Below are positions 14,101 through 25,223 of a stretch of 64,000 nt of DNA, one piece after another (the stretch's first letter is position 1; every line of letters begins with the position of its first letter). Position numbers and translations under genes: made by a program. The notes under the pieces were generated by a model, which worked only from the letters and a program-made list of their open reading frames with translations, ran no database searches and was not told the DNA's origin. Source of the DNA: Thysanoteuthis rhombus (taxonomy: Eukaryota; Mollusca; Cephalopoda; Oegopsida; Thysanoteuthidae); the NCBI GenBank assembly GCA_963457665.1, contig OY735207.1:42272507-42336506 (forward strand). Reading direction: 5' to 3'.

Positions 14101-17100
14101 GCTTTTTTTGTTTATATCATATACTTGTGCAATCATTTAATGTCTATTTGTTTGATGAATCAAATGTTTTGTTTTGTTTTGTTTTGACATTGAGGGATAC
14201 AAACGGTGAATGATATTTTTTTTTTTTAATTTTTGAAATTCCTTTCTGTTTTACAGTCCCCGTATCTTTGATGACGACGTTGACATCAAGTCACTACGTC
14301 CAGAAAACCAGGACCAGACCATGGATGATGACCTGACTGAGAACGCCCCCACCGTGGCTGAATTTGTAGATGAGCGTCCGGTTGAAGTGCAACAGCTTGA
14401 ACAGTACCAAGACAAAAACAAATGGAAAACAGTCATTGCAGACAAAGCTGAGGATGGGGAAATTGTGTCTGATAAATCGGATGAAGAGGAAAATGTCATG
14501 AAGAATGACTCGGAGGACGATGGACACATATCATCAGAAAGTGAAGCATCGGATGACAATCATAGCCGCAAATCTGTCTCTGATGCCTCTCCACTAAAAA
14601 CGAAAAACCATCAGGCTGATGAGGCTGCCTCGCCCAAAAAGTCATCAGCTCAGAATTCTCCATCTAACATTTCAGCAGTCAAAGAGGGGGCCTGTGAGCC
14701 AGAGGTACAGAAAACCCGGTCTGATTTGGCTTCTGATGAAAGTATGGAGGAAGGTAGAATCCATGATGACTCTGGCTCTGAACCATCTCCTCGCAGACGT
14801 GTCAGACATAACCTCGAATCAGATAAATCTCCAAAGAGACAAGACTCGCAGTCAGAATCGGAACCTTCACCATCTCGGGATCAATCTCGGAGAGTCAGGC
14901 ATGATTCAGATTCCGATGGCCGATCAGGACCCCTGAAACGTAGCCGTCAAGATACTGATTCCGATGCTTCATCTTCTGACTCTGATCAGCCTGCCCCCCG
15001 GAGAAGGCGGAAGTATTCAAGCTCAAAGCCGGACAAGAGTGTCAGCCCAGTTCCGACTAAAAGATCACCTATGGCACGCACAGTGTCTGATTCAGATACC
15101 TCACCTCCCCGTCGAGGAAGACCTGCATCTGACTCTGACCATTCTCCCCGTCGAAGAAGGCCCATGTCTGACTCGGACCATTCTCCCCGTCGAAGAAGAA
15201 CCACATCAGATTCAGACCATTCTCCCCGTCGGAAAAGGTCCACATCAGATTCGGACCATTCTCCCCGTCGGAAAAGGTCCACATCAGATTCAGACCATCC
15301 TTCTCCTCGGAGGAGGAGGCCCACTTCGGATTCGGACCATTCTCCCCGTCGAAGGCGGCACAATTCAGATTCGGAAAATACTCCTCCACGGGCTTATCGC
15401 CGTCACAGTTCAGACTCCGATCTGTCTCCCCAGCGACGGAGAGGAGGCAAAGCTGACCACAGCCCCTTACGGCACCCTAACCATTCCAGTGCCTTATCAA
15501 AAAATAGAAGGACTCCACGAGATGATTCTGATTCAGATTTATCACCTCCTCGACCTGGCCAGCGCCGAAATTCCTCCCCAGTTGGGCGATCTCTGCTAGA
15601 TGGCAAGGGACGACCCCAAAAGACTTTGGGTGGGGCTAAAGCTGGCCTGTCCACTGCTGAAGACATGAGGAGAGAAGCCCGGCATATGCGTTATAGAGAA
15701 GATAAAATGTTCCGACAGGTAAGATCGATTGTCAGTAGCAACTGACTGCTTATGGAAAACTTGTATGGAATTACCATTGGATGCAGGGAACATATTAAAT
15801 GATGTGTGTTCAAGAAAAAATAAATCCATTTTCTTAATATATATGCTTGATTAGAGAAGCTTAGTTTACTATGGCTTAGTAAATCCCAAGGAAAAAACAT
15901 TTATAATAATATGTTGTACCAATGTTCCAAGTAGGGAGGGATAGGTGGTCTTGCCTGTTTTGAAAATCAGCATATGAAATTTTTGCTTCTCCTTGGCTTG
16001 AACACTTGCCACTACACCACTAGGGAATGTACAGCTACTAAACAGACCTATAGATTTATATCCATTCTTTCTTGTACACTTCATTTTTAAATGCTGCTAA
16101 AAACACTTGAATGCTTGTGTATATTATTTAGTAATCTTTAGTTTAGGTCTTCTCACATGACCAGGCATATTGGACAATAGTTCTCTCCCATGTGATCAAG
16201 CGTATTAGGCAAGAGGCTGGTATTGAACCGCTATCTCCAGACCTCTCAGTTTTCATATTCAAATACTTCTTTTGGGTAAATCTCTCAGTGAAAGTTGATA
16301 TTATCTCCCCCTTTGGTCAAATCTGGCAACTCTGTTCCATTCCAGTGAGCATAGGTCAGTGGCTTGTGTTGAGAACTGTTCAGAAGTTTTTGATGGAATG
16401 CTTTTGGCTTTTCGTTTAGCAATTATCAAAGACTTTAATTTGTTAACAATTTTCTTCCAAGATGAGTCAAAATTATCTGGAAACCTTGTAATGTGTTTAT
16501 TTACACACACTCTATCGTGAGATAGTGGTTGTATACATCTACTAATTCAGTGAGAACTTGACTGGTTACTCCACACTTATGGCCTGATGTCATATTGAAC
16601 TAAGCTAAATACCATTCTGTACACACACGCACACGCTGTAATCATATACTAAGCGTAGCATAGTTTGGCCATGAGGCCATAAACATAAGGTACCCAATGA
16701 GGATCGAACTCTCCACTCTGTAATGATCTGCAATATGAGCTTATAAACATCACACTGCAGGAATATCCAATACCAGCATTTTAACAAGTGCGTTATCATA
16801 AGATGCAAGAGAGGTAACTTGGTCATATTATTTTCTAGAAGTTATGTCCCTTGAATTTTGGAATTATTGTATCCTGAGGTTTTCATTCTGTCCTCATGCA
16901 ATTGAGTTACATCGTTTACCACTTTCTTACACCGACTTTCAAATAATAGTTTTGTATTTGTTATTATTGTATGCAAATTTAAAGCACGATAAGGAGAATA
17001 TTATGTAAAAATATTTTTTGTCATTTTGTTTAGCATTTTTTATTGAACTGTGATTTTGAATTCCTTTATGAGTTTATTATATGGGTAGTTATTCATATAT

Positions 17101-19029
17101 TCATTATCAAATCGAATGTTGATATATCCGTTGGGGACATGGAGAAAATTTTCTTGGATTTTATATCAATTTTTTGCAAATGTAGCCCAGAGTCAAGGGG
17201 TGGGGAAGAAGATTAATTTTCTCAAGGATTTTTATTTATTTATTTTTTTTGATCTTGAATATTTGAACTGTGTTTCCACATTGATTTAAAAATTGAATGT
17301 ACCTGACGCAAAGTGATGATCTGAGAAAATAGCCACTATATGATGTATGACAGTCTGTCATGATATTTGTAAAATCTGAAATATCCGTTTATTAGAATCT
17401 GTATCCCATCAACTAGTATGCTCATATCCTAAATGCTTAAAGCGCGAGCTAATCTTTTATTGTATTTTTTTTTTTTTGTTTCCAGATGGACACCGCTGTG
17501 TCGGGAAAGGATGCAGAAACAGTCGTACGGGATCGCTCAACGGGACGGCGCCGAGATCTGAAGCAAGAGCAGATAAGGAAGAATGAAGAACAAAAGAAGA
17601 AGGAATTAAAAGACCAAAAATATGCCGAATGGGGGAAAGGGTAAGTCTCTCGGTATATTCTTTTCTGGTTCAATAAAATGTAGTGTTAGGTATGACATTG
17701 GAATCTGCATCAAATGTGGTCAATAATGCCGTTGTTCTTTGGGAGAGTCCAAGAGGACAGGCTCATGCAGGAAGACTTCAAGATACTCGGCAGGATTTAG
17801 TGAATTTCCTAGCCACTTGCCAAATCCATCTTATTGGACAAGAAAAACTTTTCCAACTTGTGCATTGATCTGAACGTGGCGCAGAGGATCTGTTTCTCCA
17901 CGGAGAACAGAGTTGACCAACAAATTCAAAATAGAAAAAAAATGATTTTGCAAAGCTCACCCGGTGCTTACGGCTTGTGTTGATAAGATCAAGAAAATCT
18001 GAGACGAGCACGTGCAGAATTGTCAATATGGTTAAGCTCCACTAGGAGTTGTATACATGCTCCTTTGTGAAACCAATTGCAGATAAGACATCTCCCTACT
18101 TTTTACCAATTCTGATTTAACACAAGATTACTTCTAACATTGACTTAATGACAAACTGTAGAGGCCTGGTGTCCGGTCATTGTAAGTGTGTAGAAATAGT
18201 CTGGTTGTTTGTCACAACCCTAATTACAAATGATGCTGATTTTCTAATAGGTGGTAGAAGATGATAGCATGTAGTGAAATTCTATCTTGGCTTATCACGT
18301 ATTGGTAACATAAATCAAGATTGGATTTGTTGGCTGTGTTTGAACTTTTTGAAAATAGCATGCTTTCTCCAGCCTAGTTGTGCAACTTGTTCTCCCCTCA
18401 GAGTAATTTGACAGTCTGTTGTAACGCGAATATGCCTCGATAATGTTCTTTCATCAGGGATATGTAGCATCTGCTTCTGTGAAACAGAACGGAAATTAGT
18501 GGTAAAAAAAGAAAAAGATTACTTCTGTGCACTCAAAGTAGATTTCAGACTGGTTTTATGTCAATCTTTATCATCCAAAATTAACATCAATTATACCATG
18601 ATTAGTGTCTGCCCACAAAAATTTAAACTCTGTTATTAAAAATCTTTCAAAAGCGAAGAATCTGTTATACTATATTAGCTAATTTAATGATTTTTCAATT
18701 GAATTTCAGAAAGAACTTTACTTTTTGCCTGAAATATAGTGAAAATATATTTGTCTACTGTGGGTGTGGTCAACTTGATAAACAATCAGCTTTTCTCACT
18801 CCTATGTGATGAAAGGCTACTTAAATTACTAGCATTTCATACGACAGTTGAAGTATGGATGACCAAAAATGACAAAACTTGATATTACCCACGATAGCAA
18901 GAGTATATTTCTGTCATTATGACACTGTCATATGATGGGCCATAGTGCTGTTTATATATATTTCAATCAATCATGATACATAAAAATCATTTTCAATCCA
19001 CGTATATAAAATGCAGTGTCTATCATTCA

Positions 19030-19101
<72 letters not shown>

Positions 19102-21961
19102 ATTCTAGGCTAAGTGCACAGATACACTAATCCTTGCCAGAAGTGCCCACCCATATGTAAATAATCCTGTCATTTCTTATGGGTACTAAGCTAGTTTTAA
19201 ATAATTGTTCATCAATTTAGAAGGTTGGTGTAAAAAAAAATAAAAAAAAAAAAATAACCAATTCTTGGTATTCTTTGTAGAGAATGTTCTTGTTGTTCTT
19301 GGCTTGATTTATTTGCGGATAATATCTAAAATTTCTTTTTTTTTTTTTTTTTCCCCCTCCTATGTGTGTGCACATCTTTCAGGTTGAAGCAGAAGGCTCA
19401 GCAGGAGCAGGCCATTCAGGATACTTTACATGAAATATCCAAGCCTTTGGCTAGATATAAGGATGACAAGGATCTGGATCAGATGATGCGAGAACAGGAC
19501 CGAGCAGGAGATCCGATGCTGGCTTTCATCAAGAAGAAAAAAAAGCCTGAAAAAGATGTTAAAGGTACGTGTGATAATGTGTTGTCTTATTGAGAAGATT
19601 CAAAATCATTTCGAGTGCTAATTCCATAAATGACAAAAGACCCCAGAAACTTACCGTGCATCCCACACACCAAAGATTACTTTTTAATGAAACTTTACTC
19701 ACCCCAGAAGTCAATCGATAGTAGACAGTAATATGATCTGTATATAACATCTGAATGAAGTTTATAAATAAGTGAATGAACAGAAGTATCATGAATAAGA
19801 AAAAACATACATAATCACAAAATCCATTCCTGTATGGTTTGCTGAGACCTTGATTTTATGTTTATTCTTTTTTTCTTTTTCAAAATTGTGGCGTGTCTTT
19901 TAGTCTGGGATGTTGGTGGCACTGGGAAATATATATTTGAGAAATATGGTGTGAAGTGTTTGGTCAGTTTGTGTTGGATCTTGGTGCTAAAGCTTGATGT
20001 GTGATGCTATATGCTTGCATACAAACTGAATATTTAAGCATAAAAAATAATTCTCATACACTAAGGAATGACTTGTATGCCAAGGTTGAAGCTGTTGATA
20101 CCCGGTAGAAGCAAAGACAAGGCCATAGCTCATACTAAAGAAGGCAAGTCACAATACTGGTATGCTTACTACATGTTCGTTTAATACCACTACCTGTAGG
20201 AAAGGTTAAATTTTTGTGTGCTATTCTATGCCTGTTTCATGTCTGCAGCGGAGACAAATTTCTAATATAAACCTAAAATACAAGGATTGTCCTCCGCTGT
20301 TCATCTTTCTGTGGTAGAAACCAACTGAAAACAGATCGCTGAGATTGAGATGGTAAAACTGAGACATTATTACTCTAACTAAAATTCTATCCAATAACAA
20401 CATTTTATGTTTATAGTAACAAAAATATAGGGGCGAAGACTGAGTCCTTGATTTTACTGCTATGGTATCTTAAACTACTTTTGTAGTCAAACATAGACAG
20501 TCGATGCATGGACAATATCTCCAACTGGCAGCTTCTGTCCAATAAATTGCCGTAAGTAGCCAGATGTCAATAAAGATACAATTATTGATTTTGACAAGAT
20601 AGTTCTTAAACCTTCCCATCAGATTGAAGTAGTGCTGTTTTTATTTTTGGGAATTGACTTAATCTGGCAAATATAAGAATAAACTTTTATCAACTTTGCA
20701 GAATTTTAAGGGTTAATTTTAATGGTGGGTCAACTTATACGGTGTGTGTGTGTGTGTATATATATATGTGCATGTCTTGTCCACCGAGGTGGAATGAAAT
20801 ATATCAGTGATTAATGATAAGCGTTGTGGAAAATGAAATTGTCAAAATGAGTTTGAATTTCAGCTGAGACTGTTTATCTTTACTTGGTGGAAATCTGCTC
20901 AAGGAAGACAGGAATCTGCTTCTCCTTGTGCTCTCTATCCCATTGTTAGATATATTAATGAAATGGCTGGTCAGTTATGCCACAATAGTTGATGGGAGTC
21001 TGCACTTCGTCAAAGCACTCTCTCATAATTGCTTTACTTGCCCAGGCAATAGCAGCAAAAAGCTGTTGCTCATCTAGTTTTTGTAACTGATGGCTCCTGC
21101 TGGGGATCAAGTGACAACAAATTACCTCAATATTCAAGCATTCTTCTCAGAATTCTTGCCAATTCCAGTTATGCTGTTGTCTGGTGTGTTTCATTTCTCT
21201 GATTTCCAATTCTTCCAGTCTTTTTTTTACAAATGCTCTAGTGATGGTGGGTACAATTGTCACCTTCATATTCTACTATTTTTTTAGTACTTTGGTGAAA
21301 TACTAATATCAATTTTTAGCTTTTACTTCTATTTAAGTTCCACTGTAGTTTGGAATGGATTCCTCCACTATTTCGTTTTTACTTCTGGTGACTAAATCCG
21401 GTCTCCTGATCTCGATTGGGTTATCTGTTTGAAATTCAAAATCCTGCAGAATATTAACTTTTCGGTTCTCTTTGACAATTTCTGGCTGGTGCTTGTATAA
21501 TTTCTCTGGTCAAATCCAAATTTGCACAATTCCCAGTGGATCACTATTCCTACCTATTCATGTCTACATTCCTCCTGGGGTAACATGATGATGGTAGATC
21601 AGTTGGATCAATGTGTGTGTTTTTTTTTTTTTTTTTTTTTGCCCAAGATACAATCTGAAATTTCTATGGAGTGATATTGATTTATATTCTGTCATAATCA
21701 TTTTCATAAGTTCGTCTATCTTCTTTCTGATAAGGTTATCCATGTTCTTCACCCTTAATAGCAATCTTTTCACTTTCCTTTTCAGAGCGACCTCGTTACA
21801 AGGGACCTGCTCCACCGCCAAACAGGTACGGTATCATGCCAGGCTACCGCTGGGATGGTGTGGATCGTTCTAACGGTTTTGAAAATCAGATCTTCCAAAA
21901 AGCAGCCGACAAGAAGGCAATGGCTGCCATGGCATACAAATGGAGCACTGAAGATATGTAA
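8054..21961 (+). CDS. BUD13: BUD13 homolog, RES-complex splicing factor (5 coding exons)
   Basis: BUD13 is a subunit of the nuclear RES complex (with RBMX2/Snu17 and SNIP1/Pml1), which joins the activated spliceosome. Coding exons are 8054-8148, 14257-15718, 17486-17640, 19383-19564 and 21786-21961, totalling 2070 nt, or 689 residues plus TAA; the human protein is about 619. All junctions are GT/AG and phases match throughout. The N-terminus has the family start (KVDYLKRYMS, residues 7-16). AEFVDERP lies near residue 66. A Ser/Arg/Asp repeat region covers about 309-424. A basic coiled stretch ends in YAEWGKG at the exon 3/4 border. Exon 4 encodes KPLARYKDD and REQDRAGDPM. Exon 5 encodes GPAPPPNR and GYRWDGVDRSNGFE (residues 651-664) and ends in YKWSTEDM, as in other BUD13 proteins. 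The tryptophan in YRWDG corresponds to the one known in yeast to dock on the Snu17 RRM. Transcript ends are not resolved. No frameshift is seen, so the gene looks functional. Confidence 0.97.
9109..9317. mobile_element. 209-bp MITE in BUD13 intron 1
   Basis: The left end, 9109-9129 (TATATTGAAGCGGCGTAAAC), and the reverse complement of 9297-9317 are identical except for one base in 21. The ends start with TATA. The interior has no coding capacity. A diverged copy of the terminal motif (CTGAAGTTGCGTTAAA) lies just outside the left end near 9071. This fits a short non-autonomous DNA transposon inserted in the intron. Confidence 0.72.
11250..11435 (-). repeat. Dispersed repeat, 'accaacaaagttgg' type, in BUD13 intron 1
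   Basis: The segment runs ACCAACAAAGTTGGAAG, 'ATTCACCCCTGTTTG', 'TTTTAATGACATTTTGTGG', 'GGTCATAGGCTGAAGAAG'. Its second half is the reverse complement of the core found in the clusters at 1180-2245 and 6440-7640, so it is another member of that family. The type resembles a repeat I recall from several mollusc genomes. Confidence 0.6.
11765..11945. repeat. Dispersed repeat copy shared with intron 4
   Basis: This stretch aligns loosely, in the same orientation, with 19640-19800 in intron 4: 'TTACC..GCAC/ACACAC', '..GTAATCTGAAC' and 'TGAATGAAGT.TATAA' recur in the same order. No coding capacity is seen. It is probably an old SINE or MITE copy. Confidence 0.5.
12118..12205 (+). mobile_element. 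RTE-type LINE 3'-end relic in BUD13 intron 1
   Basis: The sequence reads DKFRKY, then a GATAGAGA segment, then GGTCTATGTCCAATGATTGAC and a GATGATG end. This matches the last bases of the RTE-like LINE at 27001-28250 (DKFRKYW, DREVW, GTCTGTGTCCAACGATGG, GACTGATGATG) with an internal deletion. Confidence 0.65.
14257..15718 (+). CDS. BUD13: BUD13 coding exon 2 (large, SR-like repeats)
   Basis: This 1462-bp exon encodes residues 32-519. The acceptor is TTTTACAG and the donor is ACAG|GTAAGA. The first residues, SPRIFDDDVDIK, match the conserved segment after the basic N-terminus, and AEFVDERPVEVQQLE follows. The rest is a low-complexity acidic then Ser/Arg/Asp-rich region, expected to be disordered and heavily phosphorylated. 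Its end (MRREARHMRYREDKMFRQ) begins the conserved charged C-terminal half. Long ORFs in the other frames here are shadows of the repeat. Confidence 0.95.
15086..15445 (+). repeat. In-frame SDSDHSPRR minisatellite inside BUD13 exon 2
   Basis: The coding sequence repeats a 12-13 residue unit of the type SDSDHSPRRRRP about eight to nine times (about residues 309-424), as 36-39 bp units. The central units are almost identical in DNA (for example ATTCTCCCCGTCG recurs), so the array probably expanded recently. One unit has an extra proline codon (SDSDHPSPRR). Human BUD13 has analogous but different SP-R repeats, so repeat content is a family habit while the exact units are lineage-specific. Confidence 0.92.
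16600..16830 (-). repeat. Possible tRNA-derived SINE relic in BUD13 intron 2
   Basis: On the minus strand the segment contains GAGAGTTCGATCCTCATT, close to the RNA polymerase III B box (GGTTCGANTCC), and a possible weak A box about 45 bases before it. A similar segment lies near 43690-43790. No clear poly-A or microsatellite tail was found, so the call is tentative. Confidence 0.4.
17486..17640 (+). CDS. BUD13: BUD13 coding exon 3
   Basis: The exon encodes residues 520-570 plus two bases of codon 571. The acceptor is GTTTCCAG after a long T tract and the donor is AAGG|GTAAGT. It encodes TVVRDRSTGRRRDLKQEQ and ends in QKYAEWGKG, matching the conserved 'RDKSGRKR...YAQWGKG' block of the human protein. 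It is predicted to be charged and helical. Confidence 0.95.
17641..19382. repeat. BUD13 intron 3 with a 60-bp (TA)n array
   Basis: A (TA)n array followed by (GT)n occupies 19033-19101. The sequence just after it (CTAAGTGCACAGATACACTA, '..GTAAATAATCCTGTCAT') resembles 56475-56640, so it may be a diverged repeat copy. The rest of the intron shows nothing I recognise; a 61-residue ORF at 17683-17868 looks like chance. Confidence 0.6.
19383..19564 (+). CDS. BUD13: BUD13 coding exon 4
   Basis: The exon begins with one base that completes codon 571 and ends with one base of codon 632. The acceptor is CTTTCAG|G and the donor is AAAG|GTACGT. It encodes ISKPLARYKDDKDLDQMM and REQDRAGDPMLAFIKKKKK, which match the human 'KPLARYIDDEDLDRMLREQEREGDPMANFIKK' block. 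Confidence 0.96.
19640..19800. repeat. Dispersed repeat copy in BUD13 intron 4
   Basis: Partner of the copy at 11765-11945 in intron 1, in the same orientation. Order and spacing of short conserved blocks agree although the overall divergence is high. Confidence 0.5.
21060..21560 (-). mobile_element. LINE 3'-terminal endonuclease-domain relic in BUD13 intron 4
   Basis: On the minus strand the segment reads EKLYKHQPEIVKENRK, then LQDFEFQTDN and IEIRRPDL, matching the C-terminal part of the LINE at 51180-51830 (KWYQHKPEAALENGN, LLWDFDIKTD, RRLDLIIVD). The RPD motif is characteristic of the restriction-enzyme-like endonuclease of R2/R4/NeSL-type non-LTR retrotransposons. The frame is broken downstream. 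It is inserted antisense to BUD13. Confidence 0.72.
21786..21961 (+). CDS. BUD13: BUD13 coding exon 5 with stop
   Basis: The exon encodes residues 632-689 and the TAA stop at 21959-21961. The acceptor is CTTTTCAG|AG. It carries RPRYKGPAPPPNR and GYRWDGVDRSNGFE, the most conserved part of BUD13 and the segment that contacts Snu17/RBMX2 in yeast, and ends in AYKWSTEDM. A 3' UTR should follow; I see no AATAAA close to the stop. Confidence 0.97.
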
Positions 21962-22269
21962 ATAATCGTTTCAAGTGTGTCGTGGACTGACGATCCTTAT
22001 CAAAGGATGTAGATACCTAAGCTTCTGGATGTTGAATTGAAGTCTTTTGGAGAAACAAATCCGCAGAAATTGATTCTATATACTTCCTAATTGACTTTGG
22101 AATAGAACAAGTACGTTTCTGGACCATGCTGATGGTTTGAATCATATACACATAAACACACACACACACGCACACTATATTTTATAGTTTATGAGACACA
22201 CCCTAAATTTAGCTTTAAAATATTTTGGAAAATTAAAATCGACAGAAATTTTCTCAAGCTTGCCCTACA

Positions 22270-22320
22270 CCTCGACTCGAAGCCTGACCTCCCAAATGTA
22301 GGCTGCAGGCTTTTTCGAGG
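22270..22320. other. Imperfect stem-loop downstream of BUD13 stop
   Basis: The arms CCTCGACTCGAAGCCTG (22270-22286) and CAGGCTTTTTCGAGG (22306-22320) pair with a small internal mismatch, leaving a 19-base loop. It lies about 310 bases after the stop codon and may be within the 3' UTR. Function is unknown. Confidence 0.45.
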
Positions 22321-23170
22321 TTTGATTGGGTTGGGTGTGTCTGATATGCCACAAAATACCTTCTGGAATGTGTCATCATTTCATATTTGGACTATCTTAT
22401 TCTTTTTGTTGTTATCACATCATTTCATCTAATTCATTCTGCGCTGAGTCTCTATTTCCCAGATAGTATCACCAATGCTATAAATGTAGCACTCTTATCT
22501 CTTTTACTGTATTAGTAGATACTACCTAGAAAGAAAAAAAAAAAAATACAGATTGTTCGCCTGAGGAAGGCTGTAGAATGGATTGACTGAAACATGGTAA
22601 CAGCAAAGGAATGAGATCAACAGTCTGAACAGCCGTGGGAATAATAATACAATGTGTAATTATTTAATGACAGCTTGTAGTCATTTAAACCAATTGTGTG
22701 TAAGATACAAGCATGATGAATGTTTTTATTTTTTTAGTTTGTTACAAATTACCCTTTTTTTGTTTTCCTGAAAACTTTTGGCAGCAGAAGTGTCTTTTTT
22801 TTAGGTTGTATAAAATGAAGTAAGCCCCCCCCCCCGACAAATTTGATTTGGGGAAACACTAAAATATTAGTTTATGGTCATAAGCTACTCTCGTTTTTTT
22901 TTTTTTTTTTTTTTTTTTCTTTTTTTTTTTTGTAGGACTTCTCCTTTTTCTCATGAGAACTATGACGAATTCAGTCATGTGATCTCTTCAGCATTAGCTG
23001 ATCTATTTTTAAATTTGGTCGACTGTCTGAGAATTTTTAGTTATTTTTTTAATGTTGTTAAAAATGGGGAAAATATATGTTTAGCAGCAATATTTAATTT
23101 TTATCGGATGAAACATTATCAATTTTTGACTAGTATTTCCTATTATCTTAATTTTCAGTTTCTTTTTGTT

Positions 23171-23332
23171 GCAACTTACTCAGGCCATCAGTCTACGGCA
23201 ATAAACAGTGGTGATCAGGAATATAAAGGATAAGCTCTTGGTAACGAGTTTGAATATCAACAAGAACTTAATCTTTATTTCTGATCAGTGCTGTTTACTT
23301 ATTGCTGTGGATTGACAGTTTGATTAAGTTAC
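23171..23332. repeat. 162-bp imperfect foldback downstream of BUD13
   Basis: The left arm, from GCAACTTACTCAGG to about 23246, pairs with the right arm ending at GTTAC (23332). Paired blocks include ACGGCAATAAACAG with CTGTTTACTTATTGCTGT, and GTGATCAG with CTGATCAG. The arms are roughly 75 bases with small bulges, and the loop is about 10 bases. It may be a foldback MITE or a structured part of the BUD13 3' UTR; an AATAAA lies in the left arm. Confidence 0.7.
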
Positions 23333-23399
23333 CATGAAAACCAACTAAACAAGAAGATGGAAGAAAATACTAGTGAAAAAAACAATGTTCATTTTAAGA

Positions 23400-25142
23400 A
23401 ACTCAAAGAAAATGTTTCAGGACATTCAAGTATACTTTCAATGAGATTTTAAGAAAAAACTTAGAACTGAAATGCTCATTTTGCTAACAGAATTAAGAAA
23501 TTGAATGTATGAAATTATCTTAGTGGCTTTAATTCTTTTTTTCTATGGGTGCTAGTTTCAATGCCCTAAGAGTATTTTTATCTCAATAACCAAATTTTAA
23601 CTGAATTGTCCTGATCTTTCTATATATGAAATGAATTCGAATAATGGATTCAGAATGTATCAGACAAAATTAGTTTTACATAATATATGTGCATACATAA
23701 ACATCTATATGCATGTGAACTCATCTAGGTTAGCACGCACATACACAGGCAAACACACGCACAAATTTGAAGCTGAAGGGCAAGTAGCTGTTAGGACAAG
23801 AGCAAAGGATCCCAGCCTAATGCTTTTCTTGTTCTAAGTGCAGAAAAGTCTGCACTGTGTGGATTGGGCTTCATAGTCATCTGTGAGCCTGCTGGAGATA
23901 GATATGCCATCTTCCTGATACTCATTTATTTTGAGGTCTTCAACATAACCTTTTATTTAATAGCTATTATATATATATACATATATATACATCAGATTAT
24001 TTTGATGATTTTCAGTTGAATGATTATTGTTTTTGGTTTATACTTCAAGCAGGATTTTAAAATAAGTTTCTTTTCTAAGTTTTGCTTTAAAATGGTAATA
24101 TATTATGAGATAAAAACTATAAAACTATGGGCTATAAACAAGTGTAAATTACTCAATAACCAAGTTTTTAAAAAATTTTATTAATATCAATTTCTTTATT
24201 AGATGGTTTGTTATTGACATTATTAGGGTTGGTCAGCGTAATGTGCTTAGGTTTGAGTTATCACTTTGATGTTTTTTTGTTCCCCTTTGGTATACCTCAG
24301 TATCTCGAGAAAAAGGTGATATTCTTATGAAATAATTGTGTGGTTGATGCGTGAATGTCCCTATTACAAAAGAGATATTTTTGTAACTTTTTGATAATAT
24401 TCGTGCTGCTGTAAACAAATATGAAGTAATGCGTGGGAGAATTATTTTGTTCGAACCTTGTTTGGCTCCGTCGTATGTTTGTCTGCAGATGCATAGAGAA
24501 GAATGAATATATAGCAGCCTACAAAGAATCCTCACGAGTCCATCGGAGTCAGCTTTTGGTCCCTTTGCGCTATTTGCCACAATGAATCAGTCTTCAAAGC
24601 TACTTTTTCCTTTGAAATATTTTGATTGAAAAGAGTAAGAAAACCGGGGACAAACAGATGTAGAGACAAACTTTATAGTGGTTAATTCATTGTTTATTCT
24701 CAGCATGTACAGATTTCCATCATTGAAACAAGTTGAGGCTGAAGGATTCCATTTCTGTGCCTATCTTACACTATATTTGATAGAAAAATAAAAATCACTA
24801 TGAAAATGAACGGAAAATATCACGTTATCAAAACTTGACAAAATTTGAAGCTGGAAGCAAAGATTACTCTCAAACATTTTGCATTAGTAGTGTAGCAGAT
24901 TCTGAAAATTGTATCAATGAAAATCATTGTGGCTTCCTGTTGTTTTTTTTTATAAATGGAAGCCACCCACGAGAAAGTCTTTCTCTAAAATGTTCAAAGA
25001 TAGATTTCTTCTCTCATCTTTTGTGACCAGTGTGGTTTTTGAGTTTTGAAATTAAAGAACGTTAAAAAAAAGAAAAGATTCTTTGAACAATTGAAGGAAA
25101 AATCATAGACCAATTTGCGTATGTGTGTGTGTATATGTGTAC

Positions 25143-25223
<81 letters not shown>

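Noticed and set aside
14964..15599. 211-residue + strand ORF and 125- and 106-residue minus ORFs over BUD13 exon 2
   Set aside because: They are alternative-frame readings of the BUD13 SDSDHSPRR repeat; only the BUD13 frame matches a known protein and the splice phases.
22561..22620. 'CTGAGGAAGGCTG...CTGAAACATG' segment as a retroelement 3' end
   Set aside because: The motif is suggestive, but no coding relic or tail adjoins it.
24233..24580. 115-residue minus-strand ORF downstream of BUD13
   Set aside because: Composition is unremarkable, no motif is recognised, and overlapping frames are also open.
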